A DNA stretch of 6,989 nt. Source: an uncultured Anaerotignum sp. (GTDB lineage: Bacteria; Bacillota; Clostridia; Lachnospirales; Anaerotignaceae). Each line of letters starts with the position of its first letter. Position 1 is the stretch's first letter. Positions 1 through 6,989 of the stretch are shown piece by piece. Location of the stretch: NCBI RefSeq assembly GCF_905212195.1, contig NZ_CAJMDQ010000092.1:1-6989 (forward strand). The letters are read 5' to 3'. Both the position numbers and the translations under genes were made by a program. The notes below the pieces were generated by a model, which had not been told where the DNA came from, did not search any database, and saw only the letters and a program-made list of their open reading frames with translations.

Positions 1-3000
1 GAACCTGCAAGTGTGGAAAACAGCGCAAGCGTAGAAGCCAGCACACTGACACCTGCTACGGAAACAACAACAACCGAAACTAGCGAAGTACCCGAAGTTA
101 CCGCTATGGTACCTTTGACTTCCGCAACACCTGTTGATGAACAAAGCACTGAAACTACTCTGGAAAGCACCGGAACAGTAGGCACTGCAGAAGAGCTTAC
201 AAATGCTTTAGAAACTGCAGCAGATAACGAAGAAACAACCATCACTTTGTCCGATGACATTGAAGGTGATTTTACTGTTGCAGAAAACAAAAACATTGTT
301 TTGGATTTGAATGGTTACAAAATCACAAATAAATCCGGTCATACCATCACCAATAATGGTACATTGACAATCAAAGATTCCAGCGAAGGCAAAACTGGTA
401 CAATTGATAATGTTACCCATGCAAAGGCTACCGTTTGGAATAACGGAACTACTACATTAGAAGGTGGTAACTTTATTAGAAGCCAAGAAGCTGGTATTGA
501 CGCTGACCACAATGGTGGAAATTCTTACTATACTCTTTTGAATCATGGAACTATGATTGTAAAAGATGGTGTATATGTTGAAAACAGTGGAAAATATTCC
601 AGCCTGTTTGAAAATGGTTGGCAAAGCGGCGGAGACAACAAAAGCGGCAAAAATTCTGTTTTGTTAATTGAAGGCGGCACTTTCTCTGGCGGTCTGAACA
701 CAATCAAAAACGATGATTATGGCGAACTGACAATTAATGATGGTTCCTTTACAAACATGGCACAGGCTGCTTTCCTGAACTGGAATGTTGCAACTGTAAA
801 TGGTGGTACCTTTGATGCAAATGAAGGTTCTAATGCTATTATCTTGAATGGATTTGCAGATTCCGCCATGGATAAAGGTGAATTAATCATCAATGGTGGT
901 GACTTCAACACAGAAAAAACTAGCGTTAACTTCATTGAAACAATGTATAAACAAAGTGGCTATACAAGTGGAACAATCGAAGTTAATGGTGGTAATATTT
1001 ATGGCGATATCTTATTATCCGATGTTACAGAAGGTGCAACTCTGAGCATTACTAATGGTGTTACTATCAATGGTAATATTACCAACCAGGGGGTTGCAAA
1101 TGTTGGTGTAACAAACGCAACAGTAACAGGTTCCGTTTCCAACTCTGGTGAAGGCAATGTTGTGATTTCTGACGGCGCAACTGTAGAAGATGCTGTTTCC
1201 AACACTGGTTCCGGTTCCATGGCTGTTATTGAAAGTAGAATCGGCAGCTATTCTTCCGAAGAAACTATTACTTTTGTAGACAGTACTACAATTGACGGCG
1301 AAAAAATTGAAAACTCTGAAGATGTAAGCACTGCTTGCGCAAGAATTGGCGCTACCTATTATGATACACTGGAAGAAGCTTTGGCAGCATCCAAATCTGG
1401 TGACACCATTACATTGGTAAAAGATGTAACTGTATCAAACACTCAGGATATGGCAAATTCTAACTACAATGAAGCTGTCATTACACTGAAAGGTGGTGTT
1501 ACTTTGGACGGCGATACCCACACCATTTATGCATCTGGATCTTGGTTCAAGAGTACAGATGGTAATAATATCGATAAACCTGCAAACCATATTGTAGGCG
1601 TAAGCGGCGTTTCCGCAACCATTAAAAACCTGACAATCGTCGGAAATGAAAATACAAAACATGGTATCAACGCATATGGTGTAAATGGCAATGCAACTTT
1701 GAATATCAGCAACGTTACTATTAAAAACTGTGGTACTGCTGGTATGGTAATAAACGGTGCAAAAGTTACAGCTACCAACATCAATACAGAAGGTAACCCT
1801 TGGGGTGCTATCAATGTGGATAAAAGCTCTGGTTCTGAATTGGATTTGACAGGTGGTACCTTCAAAGAAAATGTTCAGATTTGGACTGAATCCGATGACC
1901 CTAATATTTCACTTGATGGTGTTCAGCTTGATGAAGTAACTGGTGAAGGTACAAATTTGAAAGGTTACACCTACTTTACCGATGACGTTTCTAAGTTGGG
2001 TGCAGCCTACAACGAAACAACCAAAACAATTTACGAATCTTTGGCTGATGCTTTAACTGCAGCTCAGAGTGGAGAAACAATTTCCGTTGTTAAAGACACT
2101 GAATTGGCTACAGATGAAACTGTTGCGGAAGGTGTAACTTTGGTAGTCAACCCTGATGTAACTTTGTCTATTACAGAAGATACAACCTTGACCAACAATG
2201 GTACCATTGAAAACAAAGGTGAAATTGATGGTACTGTAACAGACGGTACAGGAACTGTAACAGAATATTACACTGTAACATTTACCTCCAACAAAGAAAT
2301 CGAAAGTGTTGAAGTAAAAGACGAAAATGATGCTACAGTCGAACCAAATGTTGAAGGAAAATTTGTTTATAGTCTGAAAGATGGCAAATACACCTATACT
2401 ATGGAAACTGTACGCGGTACAAGAACTGGCTCCTTCACTGTTGCAGGAGAAGAATTAACCATCAACGAAAGATTCAGTTCCGGCGGCGGTTCTTCCCACA
2501 GCTATGATGGCTACATCACCATCATCAACCCTAAAAACGGCGAAGTTTCTGTCAGCGATGACTGGGCTTACGAAGACGACAAGATCACTCTGACCATCAC
2601 ACCTGACGATGGTTACGAAGTAGACAAGATCGAAATCGTTGACGATGAAGGCGACAAAATCGATGCGAAAAAAGTAGACGACGAAGACAACGAATACACC
2701 TTCAGAATGGCAAACTGTGACGTAACTGTTACTGTAACATTCAAAGAAGAAGGCACTACAACAGAAGATACTGATAAAGAAGAAGACAAGGACGAAGAAA
2801 CAACAGAACTGAACTTCACAGACGTGAAGGAAGGCGACTGGTTCTACGAAGGCGTAGCTTATGTTGTAGATAAAGGTATCATGAGCGGCGTTGCTGAAAA
2901 TCAGTTCGATCCTAGCGGCAAACTGACACGTGCAATGCTGGTACAGATGCTTTACAACATGGAAGGCCGTCCTGCATGTGATGCTGAAAACGCATTCATC

Positions 3001-3378
3001 GACGTTCCCGTTGGTCAGTGGTACACAGATGCTGTAATCTGGGCAAATGATGAAAAGATCGTCAGCGGCATGGGTGATGGTCTGTTCGCTCCTAACATGG
3101 AAATCACCAGAGAACAGATGGTAGTAATGCTGTACAACTACGCAAAATACAAAGGCTATGACGTAACTGCTTCCGCAGACCTGTCCAAATTTGCTGACAA
3201 CGCAAGCGTTTCCACATGGGCACAGCCTGCAATGCAGTGGGCAGTAGCTGAAGGCTACATCAGCGGCATGGGCGACAACCAGCTGGCTCCTCAGGGCACA
3301 GCAACCAGAGCAGAAATCGCTTCCGTAATCATGCGTTTCATGGAAGCAACAGCAGAATCTGCTGAAACTGCAGAATAA
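1..3378 (+). CDS. SLH-anchored beta-helix cell-surface protein (5' partial)
   Basis: Large surface protein, probably exported and held non-covalently on the cell wall. The frame is open from base 1 to the TAA at 3376-3378. The first possible start, GTG at 13, has no visible ribosome binding site and no signal peptide follows, so the real start lies upstream. Numbering codons from base 13: residues 1-55 are Thr/Glu/Ser-rich low complexity. Residues about 57-750 look like a right-handed beta-helix (pectin-lyase-like fold), with many I/V-x-G-G-x-F turns (near 150, 219, 241, 262, 293, 324, 612) and three related module starts (about 57, 446, 663). Residues 752-818 form a beta-rich segment, 821-830 a Gly/Ser linker, about 834-910 a divergent InlB B-repeat-like domain, and 911-932 an acidic Thr/Glu linker. 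Three SLH domains (934-1110) follow. I recognise no catalytic motif; adhesin or S-layer-associated protein is an inference from architecture. Base composition rises sharply in the SLH part. Architecture confidence is high; specific function is unknown. Confidence 0.93.
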   Translation, partial: EPASVENSASVEASTLTPATETTTTETSEVPEVTAMVPLTSATPVDEQSTETTLESTGTVGTAEELTNALETAADNEETTITLSDDIEGDFTVAENKNIVLDLNGYKITNKSGHTITNNGTLTIKDSSEGKTGTIDNVTHAKATVWNNGTTTLEGGNFIRSQEAGIDADHNGGNSYYTLLNHGTMIVKDGVYVENSGKYSSLFENGWQSGGDNKSGKNSVLLIEGGTFSGGLNTIKNDDYGELTINDGSFTNMAQAAFLNWNVATVNGGTFDANEGSNAIILNGFADSAMDKGELIINGGDFNTEKTSVNFIETMYKQSGYTSGTIEVNGGNIYGDILLSDVTEGATLSITNGVTINGNITNQGVANVGVTNATVTGSVSNSGEGNVVISDGATVEDAVSNTGSGSMAVIESRIGSYSSEETITFVDSTTIDGEKIENSEDVSTACARIGATYYDTLEEALAASKSGDTITLVKDVTVSNTQDMANSNYNEAVITLKGGVTLDGDTHTIYASGSWFKSTDGNNIDKPANHIVGVSGVSATIKNLTIVGNENTKHGINAYGVNGNATLNISNVTIKNCGTAGMVINGAKVTATNINTEGNPWGAINVDKSSGSELDLTGGTFKENVQIWTESDDPNISLDGVQLDEVTGEGTNLKGYTYFTDDVSKLGAAYNETTKTIYESLADALTAAQSGETISVVKDTELATDETVAEGVTLVVNPDVTLSITEDTTLTNNGTIENKGEIDGTVTDGTGTVTEYYTVTFTSNKEIESVEVKDENDATVEPNVEGKFVYSLKDGKYTYTMETVRGTRTGSFTVAGEELTINERFSSGGGSSHSYDGYITIINPKNGEVSVSDDWAYEDDKITLTITPDDGYEVDKIEIVDDEGDKIDAKKVDDEDNEYTFRMANCDVTVTVTFKEEGTTTEDTDKEEDKDEETTELNFTDVKEGDWFYEGVAYVVDKGIMSGVAENQFDPSGKLTRAMLVQMLYNMEGRPACDAENAFIDVPVGQWYTDAVIWANDEKIVSGMGDGLFAPNMEITREQMVVMLYNYAKYKGYDVTASADLSKFADNASVSTWAQPAMQWAVAEGYISGMGDNQLAPQGTATRAEIASVIMRFMEATAESAETAE
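1057..1236 (+). repeat. Three degenerate 19-20-residue tandem repeats within the beta-helix
   Basis: Within the surface-protein gene, three consecutive blocks of about 60 bases encode similar units: residues 349-368, 369-388 and 389-408. Each carries a V/I-T/S-N-x-G turn (ITNQG, VSNSG, VSNTG), and the conserved Asn of this turn recurs after 19 and then 20 residues. An A-T-V step also recurs after 20 residues. The period fits one turn of a parallel beta-helix. The DNA is only partly conserved (the gtttccaac stretch is 60 bases apart in the last two units), so these are old protein-level repeats rather than a recent tandem duplication. Confidence 0.7.
2812..3342 (+). repeat. Triple SLH domain array (cell-wall anchor)
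   Basis: Three consecutive SLH domains are encoded at about 2812-2967, 2998-3153 and 3190-3342. Each starts with an F-x-D-type segment (NFTDV, FIDVP, KFADN), has a W-x-x-x-A/V helix, then an S-G-hydrophobic turn (SGVAENQFDP, SGMGDGLFAP, SGMGDNQLAP), and ends with a TR-containing helix (LTRAM, ITREQ, ATRAE). SLH triplets are known to form a three-pronged fold that binds pyruvylated secondary cell-wall polymer, and TR residues of this motif contribute to binding. All three TR pairs are kept; the fourth position is Glu only in the third copy. The C-terminal position and the preceding charged linker fit a wall-anchoring role. Confidence 0.92.
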
Positions 3379-3390
3379 TCATACGATCTA

Positions 3391-3498
3391 TAAGAGATAG
3401 ATAAATTTCCACCTCAACTCGCACGAAATATAAAAGGACAGCCTCCTTTCCATAGAGCTTATGCCCTTTCCCCACAGGAAGCTGTCCTCTATCTCTCA
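3391..3498. repeat. Two-part inverted repeat in the convergent intergenic region
   Basis: Two nested stems share one 3' side. The outer arms agagatag (3393-3400) and ctatctct (3489-3496) are exact complements. The inner arms are 3435-3446 (aggacagcctcc) and 3477-3488 (ggaagctgtcct): 12 positions with one mismatch, enclosing a 30-base loop. The outer right arm begins directly after the inner right arm, so the stems could stack, leaving a 34-base bulge at 3401-3434. The inner mismatch (3443/3480) is C.A in + strand RNA but U.G wobble in - strand RNA. On the - strand the inner hairpin is followed by TTTTATATTT, giving it a terminator-like look. It could be a second terminator for addA, a processed 3'-UTR RNA or a dispersed palindromic element; I cannot tell which. 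Confidence 0.6.
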
Positions 3499-3501
3499 CA
3501 A

Positions 3502-3544
3502 AAAAACCGGAAACACCTGATTCATTCAGGTATTTCCGGTTTTT
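3502..3544. terminator. Bidirectional rho-independent terminator shared by the convergent genes
   Basis: Arms 3502-3520 and 3526-3544 pair over 19 positions around the 5-base loop 3521-3525. The core is accggaaacacctga against tcaggtatttccggt. The flanks are A-rich on the left and T-rich on the right, so each strand reads hairpin then U-run: five T's (3540-3544) then atatttt on the + strand, and seven T's (complement of 3500-3506) on the - strand. The single imperfect pair (3514/3532) is C.A on the + strand and U.G on the - strand, so the hairpin is fully paired only in addA-sense RNA. It begins a few bases past the addA stop codon and about 120 bases past the surface-protein stop, so it most directly ends addA and can also stop the opposing transcript. 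Confidence 0.9.
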
Positions 3545-3549
3545 ATATT

Positions 3550-6500
3550 TTAATCAAAATTCATAGGAATCATTTTTCCCGGCGCAAAGGCGTAGATATA
3601 ACATGCCTTCACGGGCAGGTCCGTTACACGCTCCAACGCTTCTTTATAAAGCCGCAGCTGAATTTTATATTTCTCACGGAAAGCATCTTCCTGCCAAAGT
3701 CGGTCGCTTTTATAGTCTACCAGCACAACGCCGTTTTCTTCTATAAAATAGCAGTCGATGATACCATTGATTTGGATAAATTCCTCCATATTCTGATAAA
3801 TATCATCCAGAAAAACGTCTTTTGGCTCCACTAACATAGCAAAAGGCTGTTCTTTATGGATTTTCTCCGCCTTCTGCATCCGTTTTGCTAAGTCAGAAGA
3901 GAAGAAAGTCAGAAGTTCTTTCCTGCGAATGGCAGCTCTTTCTTCTTTCGTCAGTCTGCCCTGCTGCTGCAATTCTGCCAGCAGTTCTTCCAAAGTATCT
4001 GCATCATAGGCTTTCCGCAGGTCTGCCGCTTCCATAACCGCATGCATGGCTGTACCGATTTCTGACGCAGTGAGCCCCTCTTTTTTCTGACCAAACTGGG
4101 GAATCTGCAATTCCTGTGGCATAGGTGCTTCTTCTCCGGAAATTTCCGCCTGATACCGCCGTTTGATTTCAGAAATGGAAACTTTTGTAGGCAGCATGGT
4201 TGCTGTTTCGTGGTCATATTTCCATGACAAGATACGGAAAATCTCCTCTTTTCTGCCGCTGTAATCCGGCTCTGTATCCCAGTTTTCAAAGACATTCTGC
4301 TGTTCTTCCGCCAGTTCCTGTTTTTCCTGCTCTGTTCCGTAGATATCGCCTTTTTCCAAAAAAGTAAATTTCCATTTGGAAGGCTCATCTAAAAACTGTC
4401 GTGCCTCTCCCCTGTCTGTCGGCTCCCAAGGCTCCGGCAATACCCTTGCCTGGGGATGACGCAGAAGTGCCGGCATGATCCAATCCAGATAGTTTCTTCC
4501 TCGGCGCAGACGGAATACAGGCAGCAATTCTTCCACAGAATCTGCTGTTTCTGCCCATTTTTCCACAGATTTTTGCAGATTACGCACTGTTCCTGTCAGA
4601 ATCAGTTTTTCCTTTGCTCTGGTCAATGCTACATATAATACACGCATTTCCTCTGACAGGTTTTCCTGTCTGATGGCTTCTGCCAATGCGGTTTTGGACA
4701 AAGTGCGATAAGACGCTCGATGGTCTAAATCCATATAATCCATGCCATATCCCCACTCCTGATGGGTAATGACAGCGGCTTTTGCATCTGCATCGTTAAA
4801 CTGTTTCCCAAGGTCTGCCACAAAGACCACAGGGAATTCCAGCCCTTTACTTTTATGTATGGTCATGACACGCACCAAATCATCCGCTTCGCTTTGGAGT
4901 TTTGCGGCAGAGGATTCTGTTTCCGCCGTCTTCATATCCTCTACAAAGCGAATGAAATGGAACAGCCCTTTTCCACTATTATTTTCGTAAGTTTCCGCTT
5001 TTTCTAACAGCAGCCGCAAGTTTGCCTGCCGCAGACTACCGCCGGGGGTCATGCCTGCATAATCATAATATCCTGTCTGCTGATAAAGATACCGCAGCAA
5101 TTCACAAAGGGACAATTCTTTTGCCATTTCCCGCCAATGCAGTAAATCTCCTTGGAAGCGTTCCAGTTTTTCCAGAATTTCTTCTTGCGCACCCTCTGCC
5201 AGATACCGCAGGACACATTCATAAAACAGTCCATCGCCGCCAAAGAGGCGGATTTCCGTCAAAGCATCGGCACTGATGCCATAAAGGGGCGAATGAAGCA
5301 CAGAAAGCAAAGGAATATCCTGATAAGGATTATCGATAAGCCGCAGGAAATTCAAAACCGTATCAATTTCCGGCACATCAAAATATCCTTCTGCCGTTTC
5401 CGCATAATACGGAATGCCTTCTTTGCCAAAAATATCATCCAGCGTGGTACCCCAACTGCGAATACTCCGCACCAGAACTGCCACATCCCGATATTCCATG
5501 GGGCGATAGCTTTCCAGCCCTCGGTCATAAACCTGATAACCAGCTTTCATCATTTCTCTGATTTTTCCGGCAATCATGGTGGCTTCCATCTGCCGTTTAT
5601 CCAGTTCTTCCAAATCGGTCAGCTGTTCCTCTGCTTCTTCTGAGGACAAATCCAGCAGCATCATTTCGTTTTCGCCGCCGCAAAGCCCATCAAAGTCAGG
5701 GAAATCCGCTCCGGCATACAATGCCGCTTCATCATTATAATCCACATCCCCAAAGGCTTCTGACATGGTCTGGCGGAAAATAAAGTTGATGCCATCCAGC
5801 ACATTCTTCCTGCTGCGGAAGTTTTTGGAAAGAATAATTTTTCTGGTTTTGCCGCCTTTTTCCACAGGATACGTACGGTATTTCTCATTGAACAGCTGGG
5901 GCATAGCAAGGCGGAAACGGTAAATGCTCTGCTTCACATCCCCTACCATAAAGCGGTTGTTATTCTCCTCATAAGCACCGGATACTGCTGTCAGCAGCAT
6001 TTCCTGCACCACGTTGCTGTCCTGATATTCGTCAATCATGATTTCATCATACTTCTGCTGCATCTGTTTTGCGGCATCGGTAGGAATGATATTGTCTTTG
6101 GTGCTGCCGGGTTCTGTGAGGATTTGCAGGGCAAAATGTTCATAGTCATTGAAATCCAGCCAGAGTTTTTCTTTTTTTGCCTGTGCGAAGGCTTCCGCAA
6201 AACGAATAACTGTTTCCGACAGGGCTTTGGCAATGGGATACAGAGAGGAAATGAGTTTTGTCTGGGTTTCTGCACCATAACAGAAATAAGTTTCTCCCAG
6301 CTTGCCGATGGCTGCCTTGGCTTCATTCCGCAGATTCTTCACCCACTCCGCTGTATCTTTATCCTTCCCACGGTAAGCAGGCATACGAGCAAAATCAACG
6401 GCAACATAGGCTTGATGCCAATCCGCGTAGCTGGGATGTTCCAATGCCTGCCGTAGGGCTTTTACGCCTTCTAATTCCGCCTCTAAGCGTTCTCCATAGG

Positions 6501-6989
6501 CAGTAAACTCCCCATTGCCGCAGATGCGGTCATAAGCCTTCTTTAAATTATACAGGGCATAGTCCACCCCATTGGTAATACCTTCCCCAATGAGGGGCAT
6601 CCATGCGCACTGGTCAATGGTGTCTCCTTCTGCCATATAAAACTGCTCCGCCATCTTCCGCAGAAGATTTTCTGGGTCAGGATACCCCTGAGAGAATTTA
6701 TAAACCTGCAAAATCAAATCTGTCAGACGCTGGTCCCCCGTATTCTCTCCATAGGTTTCCAGCAGACGGAGAAAGCCTTCATCCTCTGCTTCATAAAGGG
6801 TTTCAAACAATTCTTCCAGCACATCTTTTTGCAGAAGTGTAATTTCCGCCGGGTCTGCCGTTTTCACTGCCGGGTCAATATCCAGCCTGTCATAATACTC
6901 TCGAATGACTTGCAGACAAAAAGCATGGATGGTTTTGATGTCTGCCCGACTCAAATAGGTGAGCTGGTTCTGCAAATGGACATCATCGG
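3550..6989 (-). CDS. addA: ATP-dependent helicase/nuclease subunit AddA (5' partial)
   Basis: AddA is the UvrD-like 3'-5' helicase plus nuclease subunit of AddAB, which resects double-strand breaks in the cytoplasm, responds to Chi sites and prepares ends for RecA. The frame is open to base 6989. A TTG at 6975-6973 is an internal Leu codon, not a start, because the frame continues upstream and the Walker A region is missing. By comparison with the roughly 1230-residue B. subtilis protein, about 90 residues lie outside. Numbering from 6975: TIHAFC segment 15-20, Walker B IMIDEYQDS 312-320, motif III VGDVKQSIYRF 344-354, motif IV KNFRS 384-388, motif V TIHKSKGLEF 705-714, motif VI YVALTRAKEKL 781-791. 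The C-terminal RecB-family nuclease site has H978, D1074 (GIID), D1087 and K1089 (VDYKSDR) and QLRLY 1106-1110. All expected residues in the visible part are present, with no frameshift. The stop is TAA (3552-3550), followed at once by a terminator. addB is expected upstream, beyond the right edge, where the promoter would also lie. Confidence 0.97.
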   Translation of the reverse strand, partial: DDVHLQNQLTYLSRADIKTIHAFCLQVIREYYDRLDIDPAVKTADPAEITLLQKDVLEELFETLYEAEDEGFLRLLETYGENTGDQRLTDLILQVYKFSQGYPDPENLLRKMAEQFYMAEGDTIDQCAWMPLIGEGITNGVDYALYNLKKAYDRICGNGEFTAYGERLEAELEGVKALRQALEHPSYADWHQAYVAVDFARMPAYRGKDKDTAEWVKNLRNEAKAAIGKLGETYFCYGAETQTKLISSLYPIAKALSETVIRFAEAFAQAKKEKLWLDFNDYEHFALQILTEPGSTKDNIIPTDAAKQMQQKYDEIMIDEYQDSNVVQEMLLTAVSGAYEENNNRFMVGDVKQSIYRFRLAMPQLFNEKYRTYPVEKGGKTRKIILSKNFRSRKNVLDGINFIFRQTMSEAFGDVDYNDEAALYAGADFPDFDGLCGGENEMMLLDLSSEEAEEQLTDLEELDKRQMEATMIAGKIREMMKAGYQVYDRGLESYRPMEYRDVAVLVRSIRSWGTTLDDIFGKEGIPYYAETAEGYFDVPEIDTVLNFLRLIDNPYQDIPLLSVLHSPLYGISADALTEIRLFGGDGLFYECVLRYLAEGAQEEILEKLERFQGDLLHWREMAKELSLCELLRYLYQQTGYYDYAGMTPGGSLRQANLRLLLEKAETYENNSGKGLFHFIRFVEDMKTAETESSAAKLQSEADDLVRVMTIHKSKGLEFPVVFVADLGKQFNDADAKAAVITHQEWGYGMDYMDLDHRASYRTLSKTALAEAIRQENLSEEMRVLYVALTRAKEKLILTGTVRNLQKSVEKWAETADSVEELLPVFRLRRGRNYLDWIMPALLRHPQARVLPEPWEPTDRGEARQFLDEPSKWKFTFLEKGDIYGTEQEKQELAEEQQNVFENWDTEPDYSGRKEEIFRILSWKYDHETATMLPTKVSISEIKRRYQAEISGEEAPMPQELQIPQFGQKKEGLTASEIGTAMHAVMEAADLRKAYDADTLEELLAELQQQGRLTKEERAAIRRKELLTFFSSDLAKRMQKAEKIHKEQPFAMLVEPKDVFLDDIYQNMEEFIQINGIIDCYFIEENGVVLVDYKSDRLWQEDAFREKYKIQLRLYKEALERVTDLPVKACYIYAFAPGKMIPMNFD

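Noticed and set aside
13..15. GTG at base 13 as the true start of the surface-protein gene
   Set aside because: The frame is open to base 1, there is no ribosome binding site in the 12 bases before it, and no signal peptide follows, although the SLH domains require export. The gene is cut by the window edge.
1527..1865. 112-codon open frame on the - strand, antisense to the surface-protein gene
   Set aside because: The low-complexity Pro/Val/Leu/Phe composition is what the complement of Gly/Asn/Thr-rich beta-helix codons gives; shadow frame.
181..2172. Possible polysaccharide lyase enzyme, because of the pectin-lyase-like fold
   Set aside because: I see only structural turn motifs and no recognisable lyase catalytic signature. 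The fold is common in non-enzymatic adhesins.
3388..3453. 21-codon ORF on the - strand inside the intergenic repeat (ATG at 3453, stop at 3388), with a GGAAAGGG about 10 bases upstream
   Set aside because: It is very short, lies within the inverted repeat that already explains the sequence, follows the addA terminator and has no recognisable promoter. A translated small peptide cannot be excluded, but nothing supports it.
3461..3520. 19-codon ORF on the + strand (ATG at 3461)
   Set aside because: It has no ribosome binding site and ends inside the terminator hairpin; chance ORF.
3379..3549. Riboswitch, tRNA or CRISPR-like element in the intergenic region
   Set aside because: The position is downstream of both genes, the stems do not form a cloverleaf, there are no direct repeats with spacers, and no known riboswitch core is visible.
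5152..5643. 163-codon open frame on the + strand, antisense to addA
   Set aside because: It lies wholly within the conserved helicase coding region, resembles no known protein, has no clear ribosome binding site and has a composition expected from the complement of addA codons.
6973..6975. TTG as the start codon of addA
   Set aside because: The frame continues to the window edge (Asp-Asp-Val-His before it), and the following residues match the interior of AddA just before the TIHAFC segment. Walker A must lie further upstream.

Overview
The window holds the ends of two large convergent genes and a 171-base intergenic stretch between them. Both genes run off the window at their 5' ends. The combination of an AddA-type helicase-nuclease, S-layer-homology (SLH) cell-wall anchoring and intermediate base composition suggests a Firmicute, most likely an anaerobic member of the Clostridia. 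SLH proteins also occur in Negativicutes and Bacilli, so a finer placement would be a guess.

Left part (1-3378, + strand): a cell-surface protein. In order it has a Thr/Glu-rich leader, a long right-handed beta-helix-like region rich in Gly/Asn/Thr with three module starts and many short I/V-x-G-G-x-F motifs, a divergent InlB-B-type repeat domain, a charged linker and three C-terminal SLH domains that should attach it to the secondary cell-wall polymer. The signal peptide and true start lie left of the window.

Middle (3379-3549): no convincing gene. It holds a large two-part inverted repeat (3391-3498) followed by a strong hairpin with T-runs on both sides (3502-3544), which reads as a shared terminator for the two convergent genes. 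In both hairpins the single imperfect position is C.A in + strand RNA but U.G in - strand RNA, so both fold better as part of the addA transcript.

Right part (3550-6989, - strand): addA, lacking roughly 90 N-terminal residues including Walker A. Helicase motifs from the TIHAFC segment through motif VI and the C-terminal RecB-family nuclease site are all present, so the visible part looks intact. addB would be expected upstream, to the right of the window.

The two genes have no evident functional link. Surface attachment and double-strand-break repair simply meet at a shared terminator. I see no defence system, mobile element, CRISPR array, tRNA or rRNA here. The observations most worth checking are the intergenic structured element and the strong base-composition shift inside the surface-protein gene.
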